Of a DNA stretch of 10,369 nt, positions 1-6,871 are shown piece by piece. The DNA comes from DASRVA01 sp050732935 (GTDB taxonomy: Bacteria > Gemmatimonadota > Gemmatimonadetes > JACCXV01 > JAHWKZ01). Location of the stretch: contig JBOHRW010000213.1 of the NCBI GenBank assembly GCA_050732935.1, positions 1 through 10,369 of the forward strand. The letters are read 5' to 3'. The notes under the pieces were generated by a model that saw only the letters and a list, made by a program, of their open reading frames with translations, had not been told where the DNA came from and did no database searches. The stretch's first letter is position 1, and each line of letters starts with the position of its first letter. A program made the position numbers and the translations under genes.

Positions 1-46
1 GCTCTGCTCCTGAAGTGTACTGTTCGGGTGGTTGCCGGTCAGTAGT

Positions 47-139
47 TGGCGGAGAGGGAGGGATTCGAACCCTCGATACGGGGATAACCCGTATAACACC
101 TTAGCAGTGTGCAGCCTTCGACCGCTCGGCCACCCCTCC
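47..139 (-). tRNA. tRNA-Ser (anticodon GCU), CCA end encoded
   Basis: Reads serine codons AGC/AGU. The minus strand folds as a class II tRNA. The acceptor stem GGAGGGG pairs with CCTCTCC (one G-U), followed by discriminator G and an encoded CCA (47-49). The D-arm begins GCCGAGC. The anticodon loop CTGCTAA carries GCT. The long variable arm has a 7-bp stem (ATACGGG with CCCGTAT), which is diagnostic for the Ser/Leu/Tyr class. The T-arm is GAGGG-TTCGAAT-CCCTC. The 7-nt anticodon loop with GCT rules out Leu or Tyr. One oddity is that the last pair of the anticodon stem (31-39) would be A opposite G. The gene lies downstream of, and on the same strand as, the metalloprotease gene but has its own promoter-like sequence. 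Without CCA the gene is 50-139. Confidence 0.97.
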
Positions 140-147
140 ACCGCGAA

Positions 148-176
148 AGATAACGGTTGAGGGAACCCAGTCCCAA
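148..176 (-). promoter_or_regulatory. Candidate sigma70-like promoter of tRNA-Ser
   Basis: On the minus strand, TTGGGA (plus 171-176) and TTATCT (plus 148-153) are separated by exactly 17 bp. Initiation about 7 nt past the -10 box would fall near position 141, two bases before the mature 5' end of the tRNA. The spacing and position fit a tRNA promoter, but both boxes deviate from consensus. Read by eye only. Confidence 0.45.
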
Positions 177-183
177 GAGGCGC

Positions 184-203
184 TGTGTAATTCCAATTAC
201 ACA
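184..203. repeat. 20-bp inverted repeat between metalloprotease gene and tRNA-Ser promoter
   Basis: Two perfect 9-bp arms, TGTGTAATT and AATTACACA, are separated by CC. The element is AT-rich inside a GC-rich genome. It lies 7 bp upstream of the tRNA -35 box and about 60-80 bp past the metalloprotease stop codon. It could be an operator-like site for a dimeric regulator or a transcript-end hairpin. It has no following T run, so it is not a standard intrinsic terminator. Its role is unknown. Confidence 0.6.
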
Positions 204-265
204 CCGCGCGAAGAGAGGAATGGTGAACCCGTTCCAGGGCACGTGAGCGTCAAGCATTCGACGGA

Positions 266-1291
266 TCACCCCAGCTCATTCTCATCCCGCCACTCCTCGT
301 CGTCGTGCTCCCAGTACCGCTCCCATTCCTCCACCCCGAGCGCGTGGTCCTCGGGCGGCCCGAGCGCCGCGTCCTCGCCGGCCTTGCGCCGCTCGATCTC
401 GCGGCGCAGCGCGCGACGGCGGACGAGCCAGCCCAGCAGGACGATCACCGCCGCCGCGATCCAGAGCCCGCGCTCGTCGGTGAGAGCAACGGCCCATCCG
501 AACTCGCGCCCCATCTCCCGGTCCCACTCGGCGTAGAACTGGCCGAGGGTGAGCCCGTACGTCTGGCGGAGGGCGGCGTCGAACGAGGCGCCCGCCCGAA
601 GCCGGCTCAGCAGCAGACCCACGCCCCGCTCGCCCCCGCGGCGCTCGAGGTTCCGCACGGCGGCCATGCTCTGGGCGTAGGCCAGGCTTGGGGCCGGCTG
701 AGCGGGGAACGTCTCCTCGAGCCCGGAGAGCGGGGTCAGCGAGCCGGTGACGCGGCCCCAGGCCAGCCGGACCGGGTCCACCCATCGCCACTCGTTCGCG
801 TAGAGGGCGGCGAAGCCCTCGTTGAACCAGCGCGGGATCGCCCCGCTCCCGCCGGCCGCCAGGGCGAGATAGACGTGGCCCAGCTCGTGCCTCAGGACGG
901 TCGCCGGGTCGACCTCCTCGGAGCCGGTGAGGCGCGGGGAGCGGAGGACCACGCGTCGCAGGTCGGGAAACGCGACCGCGAGCCCCCAGTCGGGGACCCG
1001 CCTGCCGGTCAGCTCGCCGAAGGCGGTCTCGCCGGGCGCCAGGATGACATCGATCGAGTCCGGCGGCAGCAGGGCGCCGGCCAGCGGGGCGGGGCGGAAG
1101 CCGGCGGCGATCCGGCTCAGGGCCAGGGCCGCGCCGGCGTCGGCCGGGGCGTGGTGGAAGACGATCGGTCGACCCTCCGGGTTCCGGACGGTCAGCGTCT
1201 GGAACCCCTCCTGGCCCTCGAGGGGCGCGACGGCTCCCAGAAGGCAGGCCAGTACCGCCAGGACCCCCGAGGACCACCAGAAGGGCCTCAT
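266..1291 (-). CDS. Peptidase MA-like zinc metalloprotease, membrane-anchored
   Basis: A 341-residue predicted gluzincin-type metalloprotease of the peptidase MA-like family; its substrate is unknown. Residues 1-26 form a signal peptide (hydrophobic stretch near 8-22). HELGH at 135-139 gives the two zinc histidines and the catalytic Glu136. WFNEGFA at 155-161 supplies the expected downstream glutamate (Glu158) of the third zinc-ligand motif. A single membrane segment lies near 277-290, followed by an Arg-rich stretch (RRRALRREIERRK) and a very acidic, Trp-rich cytoplasmic tail. The predicted layout is an extracytoplasmic catalytic domain tethered by a C-terminal helix. The ATG start overlaps the rluD stop as ATGA and has AGAGG four bases upstream, so translation is probably coupled. 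It is the last gene of the operon. The fold assignment is good; the function is inferred only from motifs. Confidence 0.85.
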   Translation of the reverse strand: MRPFWWSSGVLAVLACLLGAVAPLEGQEGFQTLTVRNPEGRPIVFHHAPADAGAALALSRIAAGFRPAPLAGALLPPDSIDVILAPGETAFGELTGRRVPDWGLAVAFPDLRRVVLRSPRLTGSEEVDPATVLRHELGHVYLALAAGGSGAIPRWFNEGFAALYANEWRWVDPVRLAWGRVTGSLTPLSGLEETFPAQPAPSLAYAQSMAAVRNLERRGGERGVGLLLSRLRAGASFDAALRQTYGLTLGQFYAEWDREMGREFGWAVALTDERGLWIAAAVIVLLGWLVRRRALRREIERRKAGEDAALGPPEDHALGVEEWERYWEHDDEEWRDENELG

Positions 1292-2271
1292 CGGGCCTCT
1301 CGGAGGGTCTCCAGAAGCCGGCGGAGGTCGTCCGGCAGCGGCGACTCCACCTCGACCCGGCGGCCGGTGGTCGGCTGGTCGAAAGCCAGGGCGCGGGCGT
1401 GGAGGGCCTGCCTCCCGGCGAGGTCCGCGACCCGCTCGGCAAGGCGCTGCTGCGGACCATGGAAGCCGCGTGCCCGGGTCGGCCCGCCTCCGTAGCGCGA
1501 GTCGCCCACCACGGGGTGGCCCGCCTCCGCCAGGTGGACTCGGATCTGGTGGGTCCGGCCGGTTTCCGGGGAGACCTCGACCCAGTCCGCCACCGGATAG
1601 CGCTCGACGACCCGCCAGCGGGTGACCGCCCCGCGCCCGCTACGCGTCCGGGACGACATCCGCTGGCGGTCGTGCCGGGACCGCCCGATCGGACGGTCGA
1701 TCTCGCCCTCCTCCTCCCGCAGATGACCCCACACCCACGCCCAGTAGCGCTTCTCCACCGTCCGCTCGGCGAACTGCCGAGACAGCGCGGCGTGCGCCCG
1801 GTCGTGCTTGGCCACGACCAGGCATCCCGACGTGTCCCGATCGAGCCGGTGCACGATCCCGGCTTTGCGCTCGCTGCCCACCCCCGCGACCTCGGGCCGC
1901 AGGTGGATGAGCGCGTTGACAAGGGTCCCGGACGGATGACCCGGGGCGGGGTGGACTACAAGCCCGGCCGGCTTGTCGACCACCAGGCTGTCGTCGTCCT
2001 CGTGGAGGATTGGGACGGCGATGGCCTCGCCGCCGAACGAGGGCTCCGGCTTGGGCGGCACGACGACCCGGATCCGCGCCCCCTCGGCCAGCGGCTCGCT
2101 GGCTTTCTTGACCGGCACTCCGTCCACCGACACCCGTCCCTCCTCGATCAGGCGGTGGATGCGCGAGCGGCTGAACGGGAGCCGCTCGGCGAGCGCGCGA
2201 TCGACGCGGCCGGCGGACTCGCCGGCGATCAGCTCGTGGACCGTCTCCGCCCCCGGGGGGGACGGGCTCAA
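1288..2271 (-). CDS. rluD: RluD-type 23S rRNA pseudouridine synthase
   Basis: Isomerises uridine to pseudouridine in rRNA. The closest well-known relatives act on helix 69 of 23S rRNA, and the exact site here is inferred. An N-terminal S4 RNA-binding domain (about 20-70, with the FSRSRIHRLIEEGRV pattern) precedes the RluA/RluD catalytic domain. The signature HRLDRDTSG is at 141-149 with catalytic Asp144. The conserved RTHQIRVH stretch is at 239-246, followed by GHPVVGD. The open frame extends further upstream through lspA, but homology starts only here. I chose the TTG that overlaps the lspA stop as TTGA (2268-2271), giving 327 residues, the usual family length. There is no clear Shine-Dalgarno before it, so initiation probably depends on ribosomes finishing lspA. 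The stop overlaps the next gene's ATG. Confidence 0.92.
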   Translation of the reverse strand: MSPSPPGAETVHELIAGESAGRVDRALAERLPFSRSRIHRLIEEGRVSVDGVPVKKASEPLAEGARIRVVVPPKPEPSFGGEAIAVPILHEDDDSLVVDKPAGLVVHPAPGHPSGTLVNALIHLRPEVAGVGSERKAGIVHRLDRDTSGCLVVAKHDRAHAALSRQFAERTVEKRYWAWVWGHLREEEGEIDRPIGRSRHDRQRMSSRTRSGRGAVTRWRVVERYPVADWVEVSPETGRTHQIRVHLAEAGHPVVGDSRYGGGPTRARGFHGPQQRLAERVADLAGRQALHARALAFDQPTTGRRVEVESPLPDDLRRLLETLREAR

Positions 2272-2765
2272 CGGTCGCTCAGGTAGGCGATCCCGAGGAG
2301 GACGGCGCCGACCGTCACCGCGCTGTCGGCGACGTTGAAGATCGGCCAGTAGTGACCGCTCACGCCGACCTGGATGAAGTCGACGACCTCGCCGAAGCGG
2401 ATGCGGTCGATGATGTTGCCCACCGCGCCTCCCAGGATGAGGCCCAGGGCGAAGCGCTGGAGGCGGTCGCCGGCCGGTGTCGCCAGCAGCAGATACAGAA
2501 CGAGGACCGACGCCGCCGAAGCGAGGATCAGGAACAGCGTAGAGGAGTGCTCGCCGATCGAGATCCCGAAGGCGGCGCCTTCGTTGTGGATGTAAAGGAG
2601 ACGGACGTTCTCTCCCACGACCGGGACCGGCTGGTTCAGAGTGAGCTCGGCCCTCACCCACCACTTGGTGAGCTGGTCGAGGACGACGACGACGAGCGGG
2701 ATGAGGGTCGTGGCGCCCAGCCGCAGCGCCCGCGGCGGCGCGATCGCCTCAGACGCCCCTTCCAT
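2268..2765 (-). CDS. lspA: Lipoprotein signal peptidase (signal peptidase II)
   Basis: An inner-membrane aspartyl protease that removes signal peptides from prolipoproteins after lipid attachment. At 165 residues it has normal family length. The conserved blocks are all present: DQLTK at 30-34, NEGAAFG at 61-67, GNIIDR at 116-121, VVDFI with catalytic Asp129, and FNVADS with catalytic Asp147. Four hydrophobic segments are visible (about 18-30, 76-94, 105-119, 149-161). The ATG start is preceded by a strong GGAGGAG and overlaps the end of the DksA-like gene by 17 bp. The neighbouring ileS-(DksA-like)-lspA-rluD order is a variant of the common ileS-lspA linkage. Confidence 0.97.
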   Translation of the reverse strand: MEGASEAIAPPRALRLGATTLIPLVVVVLDQLTKWWVRAELTLNQPVPVVGENVRLLYIHNEGAAFGISIGEHSSTLFLILASAASVLVLYLLLATPAGDRLQRFALGLILGGAVGNIIDRIRFGEVVDFIQVGVSGHYWPIFNVADSAVTVGAVLLGIAYLSDR

Positions 2766-3132
2766 TCTCCTCCCGCTCCTTGCACGCGATGCAGAGGATC
2801 GCGTGCGGGAGCGCTTCCAGCCTTTCCCAGTCGATCGGCGTCTCGCATTCGACGCACTGACCGAAGCCCTCCGGCTCGCGGTAGAGACGTCTCAGCGCCT
2901 CGTCGATCTGGTAGAGCTGGCGCCCCTCCTTGGAGGCGACCAGGAACGCCTTCTCGCGCTCCATCGCGTCAGTGCCCTGATCGGCCATGTGGAAGGAGTA
3001 GGCGCTCAGGTCCCCGGAAGCGGTGCGGGTCGACTCGTGGTAGTTCTCGTCGAAGAAGCCCAGCTCCTCGAGGACCCGTTCACGCTCTTCGAGCAGGCGC
3101 TGCTCCAACTCTGCCAGCTGGTTCTTCCGCAT
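2749..3132 (-). CDS. DksA/TraR-family C4 zinc-finger protein
   Basis: A 127-residue predicted transcription regulator that would act in the RNA polymerase secondary channel. The N-terminal 25 residues are a charged coiled-coil helix. The stretch HMADQGTDAMEREKAF (48-63) is typical of the TraR/DksA family and lies where DksA has its functional acidic tip. A C-terminal zinc finger has cysteines 93, 96, 114 and 117 (C-x2-C-x17-C-x2-C). It resembles the shorter YteA/TraR-like group as much as true E. coli DksA, so no gene symbol is given. It starts 18 bp after ileS with GA-rich sequence (GAGAGAG) ahead of the ATG, and its end overlaps lspA. The position suggests that it is made together with translation and lipoprotein-maturation genes. 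Whether it binds ppGpp cannot be told. Confidence 0.88.
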   Translation of the reverse strand: MRKNQLAELEQRLLEERERVLEELGFFDENYHESTRTASGDLSAYSFHMADQGTDAMEREKAFLVASKEGRQLYQIDEALRRLYREPEGFGQCVECETPIDWERLEALPHAILCIACKEREENGRGV

Positions 3133-3150
3133 CTCTCTCGACCTCGGATC

Positions 3151-5979
3151 TTAGGATATATCGGTGAGGATCGACACGCACTCCGCGCACAGGGCGGGGT
3201 GCTCGGGATCATGGCCGACGCTCGCGCGATAGCGCCAGCAGCGTTCGCATTTGGCTCCGGACGCCGGTCGGGCGCGCACGCGAAATCCTTCCGGCGATGC
3301 GCTCTCTTCGACCTCGTCTACCTGAACGGCGCTCACGATGAACGCCTCCTCGAGCACGGGAAGATAGCGTTCGAGGACGCCCCGGTCTTCCTCCCGGACC
3401 GTCGCGATCTCGACCTCGGCCGCCAGCGATGAGCCGATCTCCTTGCGCGCCCGGAGCCCTTCGAGCTCGCGGGTGACCGCCTGTCGCGCGCGGAGGATGG
3501 TAACCCATTCGGCCTCGAGACCCAGGTCGCGTCGCTCGGGCACGGCGGGAGCGAACTCCTCCAGATGCACGCTCTCGCTGTGAGATCCGCCCGGCATCGC
3601 CGCCCACACCTCGTCGCACGTAAAAGGCAAGATCGGGGCCAGCAGTCGCACCAGCGATTCGAGCCCGGCCTGCAGCACCGTCTGGGCGGCACGGCGCCTC
3701 GCGGAGCCGGCAGGCTGAGTGTAGAGGCGAACCTTGATGCCGTCGAGGTACACGCCCGACAGCTCGACCGTGCAATAGTTGACGAGCTCCTGGTACGCGA
3801 CGTGGAACTCGTACCGATCGTAGGCCTCGCGGACCGCTTCGCCGACGCGCTCGAGCTCGGCCATCGCCCAGCGATCGAACGCGTTCATCTCCTCGATCGC
3901 CACGGCGTCCCGCGACGCGTCGAAGTCGTCGAGGTTCCCGAGCAGAAAGCGCAAAGTGTTCCGGATCCGCCGGTAGGCCTCCGAGACCTGCTCGATCGCG
4001 TCCCACGAGAACCGCCCGTCCCGCGTGACGTCGTTGGCCGCCGTCCAGAGCCGCAGAATGTCGGCTCCCCGCTGGTCGATGACCTCGTCCGGACGGATCA
4101 CGTTCCCCAGCGACTTGTGCATCGCCCGGCCCTCGGCATCCACCATCCAGCCGTGGGTGAGCACGCCCCGGTACGGCGGCGCGCCCTTGGTCGCCATCGC
4201 CAGGATGAGCGAGGAGTTGAACCAGCCGCGGTGCTGGTCCGGTCCTTCCAGGTAGAGATCGGCGGGCCAGGCGAGATCCCGGCTCTTCTCGAGGACCGCG
4301 CGCTGCGAAACCCCCGAATCGAACCACACGTCGAGGATCTCGATCTCGCGTCGGAAATCGGTGGCGCCGGGACCGCATCCGGGGCAGTGAAGTCCGTCCG
4401 GGACGAGCTCCTCCATCCCGGCCGCGAACCAGTGATCGGCCCCCTTCTCGCGCACGAGCCTCGCCACGTGGCGGACGAAGCCGGCGTCCAGGATCGGCTC
4501 CTCGCAGCGCCGGCAGTACACGGCCGGGATCCCGACCCCCCAGGCGCGTTGCCGGGACAGGGTCCAGTCCGGGCGTCCCTCGATCATGGTGCGGATGCGG
4601 TTGATGGTCGACCCCGGAATCCACTTCACGTCGTCGATCGCGCGGAGCGTCCGTTCGCGAAGACCCGCGTGATCGATCCTCAGGAACCACTGGACGGTGG
4701 TGCGGAAGATCACCGGATTCTTGCAGCGCCAGCAGTGCGGATAGCTGTGCTCGACGTTCGCCTGGCGGACAAGCCGCCCCGCCGACTCCAGGTCGGCGAC
4801 GATGCGCGGGTTGGCGTCCCAGATGAGCTGTCCGGCATAGCGCGGCGTCCCTTCCAGATAGACCCCGTCGCGACCCACGGGATTGTAGATCTCGAGGCCA
4901 TTATCGCGGCCGACCTGGAAGTCTTGGGCGCCGTGTCCCGGCGCGGTGTGGACGATGCCGGTCCCCTCCTCCACGGTGACGTGGTCGGCGAAGAGGAGCG
5001 GGCTCGGCCGATCCTCCAGGGGATGGGTGAAGACGAGGCCCGCGAGCTCGGAGCCCTTCACGCGGCGGACGATCTCCGCCCGCTCGAAGAGCCCCGCCAG
5101 ATCCTGGTGACGGGCGGCGGCCCACAGCAGGCGTCCGCGCTCGGTGTCGACCAGGACGTAATCGAGATCGGGATGGACGACCACCGCCCGGTTGGCCGGG
5201 ATCGTCCACGGCGTCGTCGTCCAGATCAGGACCCCCGGCTGCTGGCCGGTGTGGGCGTCCGGCGGAGCCCCGGTCGGGCCCGTCTCTCCGAAGACGCCCC
5301 GTGGGTCCTCGCGCAGCGGCAGGATGACGGTGACCGACGGCGAAGTCTTCGGGTGGTATTCGATCTCCGCTTCGGCGAGCGCCGTGCCGTCCACCACGCA
5401 CCAGTGGATGGGCCTCAGACCGCGATAGATGTAGCCGGCCTCGACCAGGTCGGCGAACGTCGCCACGATCTCCGCCTCGTAATCGTGGGACATCGTCAGA
5501 TAGGGGTCTTCCCACGCCCCCGAGACGCCGAGACGCCGAAACTCCTCGCGCTGCACGTCCACCCAGCGCCGGGCATACTCGCGGCACCGCGTCCGGAGCT
5601 CGAGCAGTCCGGGCTCCTCGTCACGCTCGCGGAACTCCCGCTGGACATTGATCTCGATGGGCAGGCCATGACAGTCCCAGCCCGGGACATAGGGCGCGTC
5701 GTAGCCCATCATGGAGCGGGTCCGGACCACGAAGTCCTTCTGGATCTTGTTGACCGCGGTCCCCAGATGGATGTGGCCGTTGGCGTAGGGCGGACCGTCG
5801 TGCAGGACGAAGCGCTCCCGCCCCCGGCGCGCCTCCCGCAGGAGCTGGTAGAGCCCGATCTCCTCCCACAGGGCCAGGATGCCGGGCTCGCGCTCGGGCA
5901 GCCGAGCTCGCATCGGGAAGTCCGTGCGGGGAAGGTTGAGGGTGTCCTTGTAGTCCCGCTGGCGAGTCACGTCGGCCAT
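3151..5979 (-). CDS. ileS: Isoleucyl-tRNA synthetase
   Basis: A class I aminoacyl-tRNA synthetase that charges tRNA-Ile and edits valine. It has 942 residues, the usual length for the bacterial IleRS type with a C-terminal zinc domain. Visible in order are the PPYANGHIHLGT block (63-74), which holds the HIGH-like motif; the CP1 editing domain with WTTTPWTIPANRA and GTGIVHTAPGHGAQDF; CWRCKNPVIFR; DVWFDSGVSQ; the KMSKS-region AMHKSLGN (619-626); and a C-terminal zinc finger with Cys911, 914, 931 and 934. Both signatures are unusual, HLGT for HIGH and AMHKS for KMSKS. The frame opens at a TTG two codons earlier (5985). I prefer the ATG because family homology begins shortly after it. There is no strong Shine-Dalgarno. 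The gene follows the purine phosphorylase by 12 bp. Confidence 0.97.
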   Translation of the reverse strand: MADVTRQRDYKDTLNLPRTDFPMRARLPEREPGILALWEEIGLYQLLREARRGRERFVLHDGPPYANGHIHLGTAVNKIQKDFVVRTRSMMGYDAPYVPGWDCHGLPIEINVQREFRERDEEPGLLELRTRCREYARRWVDVQREEFRRLGVSGAWEDPYLTMSHDYEAEIVATFADLVEAGYIYRGLRPIHWCVVDGTALAEAEIEYHPKTSPSVTVILPLREDPRGVFGETGPTGAPPDAHTGQQPGVLIWTTTPWTIPANRAVVVHPDLDYVLVDTERGRLLWAAARHQDLAGLFERAEIVRRVKGSELAGLVFTHPLEDRPSPLLFADHVTVEEGTGIVHTAPGHGAQDFQVGRDNGLEIYNPVGRDGVYLEGTPRYAGQLIWDANPRIVADLESAGRLVRQANVEHSYPHCWRCKNPVIFRTTVQWFLRIDHAGLRERTLRAIDDVKWIPGSTINRIRTMIEGRPDWTLSRQRAWGVGIPAVYCRRCEEPILDAGFVRHVARLVREKGADHWFAAGMEELVPDGLHCPGCGPGATDFRREIEILDVWFDSGVSQRAVLEKSRDLAWPADLYLEGPDQHRGWFNSSLILAMATKGAPPYRGVLTHGWMVDAEGRAMHKSLGNVIRPDEVIDQRGADILRLWTAANDVTRDGRFSWDAIEQVSEAYRRIRNTLRFLLGNLDDFDASRDAVAIEEMNAFDRWAMAELERVGEAVREAYDRYEFHVAYQELVNYCTVELSGVYLDGIKVRLYTQPAGSARRRAAQTVLQAGLESLVRLLAPILPFTCDEVWAAMPGGSHSESVHLEEFAPAVPERRDLGLEAEWVTILRARQAVTRELEGLRARKEIGSSLAAEVEIATVREEDRGVLERYLPVLEEAFIVSAVQVDEVEESASPEGFRVRARPASGAKCERCWRYRASVGHDPEHPALCAECVSILTDIS

Positions 5980-5991
5980 TCTCAACGCCCG

Positions 5992-6867
5992 CTAAACAAC
6001 CATCTCGGGGGCGCCGACTTCGTCCAGGTGCCGCACCGCGCGCCGGATCAGCTCGGTCAGCTTGGGCTCGGCCTCGCCGGCCACCTTGATGATCTCGGCC
6101 ACGTCCACCGGCTCCAGCGCATCGGGGAAGCACTCGTCGGTGACGATCGACAGGCCCAGGACCCGCATCCCCGCGTGGCGTGCGACGATCACCTCGGGAA
6201 CCGTGCTCATGCCGACCACGTCGGCCCCGATCATGCGCAGGAACCGGTACTCGGCACGGGTCTCGAGGTTCGGTCCGGCCACCGCCACGTACACGCCCAC
6301 GTGAAGCCGGATCCCGGCCTCCAGGGCGATCCGGTCGACCAGATCGCCCATCCCGCGATCATAGGGCTCGCTCATGTCGGGAAAACGCGGCCCCAGCTCG
6401 TCGAGGTTGGGACCGCGCAGCGGGTTGTCGCCGATCAGGTTGATGTGGTCGGCGATCCGCATCAGGTCGCCGCGCCGATAGATGGGGTTCATGCCCCCGC
6501 AGGCGTTCGACACGATGAGGCTCCCGGCGCCGAGGCGCTGCATGACGCGGATCGGAAAGGTGACCTCCTGGAGCGTATAGCCTTCGTAGAAGTGGAAGCG
6601 CCCCTGCATCGCCATGACGACGCGGCCCTCCAGGCGCCCGAAGATGAGACGGCCGCTGTGGCTCTCAACCGTCGAAACCGGGAAGTGGGGGATCCCCTCG
6701 TAGTCGATCGCCTCCTCGATCTCGATGTCGTCGACCAGCGCTCCCAGACCCGTGCCGAGCACGATCCCGAGCTCGGGCTCGCCGTCGTACCGGCCACGGA
6801 TGTGCTCGACCGCATCCTCGATCCGCCGCAGATGCTCGTCCGACGTCAGGATCGAACCCAGGTCCAC
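5992..6867 (-). CDS. Purine nucleoside phosphorylase (trimeric PNP-I type)
   Basis: Phosphorolysis of purine (deoxy)nucleosides to base plus (deoxy)ribose-1-phosphate in purine salvage. At 291 residues it is close to the trimeric PNP/PunA family. Motifs are GTGLG (38-42, phosphate loop, usually GSGLG), ESHSG (68-72), MQGRFHFYEGY (87-97), SNACGGMN (120-127), GPNLETRAEY (199-208, base-contacting Glu202), GMSTVPE (219-225) and VTDECFPD (242-249). In the last motif Asp244 stands where 6-oxopurine-specific enzymes have Asn, so substrate preference may be broader or shifted toward 6-aminopurines. The GTG start has AAAGGGG about 9 nt upstream and lies 4 bp after the YggS-type gene. MTA phosphorylase is the main alternative but lacks support from the other motifs. 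Confidence 0.93.
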   Translation of the reverse strand: MDLGSILTSDEHLRRIEDAVEHIRGRYDGEPELGIVLGTGLGALVDDIEIEEAIDYEGIPHFPVSTVESHSGRLIFGRLEGRVVMAMQGRFHFYEGYTLQEVTFPIRVMQRLGAGSLIVSNACGGMNPIYRRGDLMRIADHINLIGDNPLRGPNLDELGPRFPDMSEPYDRGMGDLVDRIALEAGIRLHVGVYVAVAGPNLETRAEYRFLRMIGADVVGMSTVPEVIVARHAGMRVLGLSIVTDECFPDALEPVDVAEIIKVAGEAEPKLTELIRRAVRHLDEVGAPEMVV

Positions 6868-6871
6868 TCTT

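Noticed and set aside
1..139. tRNA-Ser 3' end as an attachment site of an integrated element
   Set aside because: No integrase, duplicated tRNA 3' end or change in composition is visible in the window.
2272..2664. N-terminal extension of the rluD frame to position 2664
   Set aside because: It lies wholly within lspA in another frame, is Arg/Pro-rich and adds 131 residues not found in RluD proteins.
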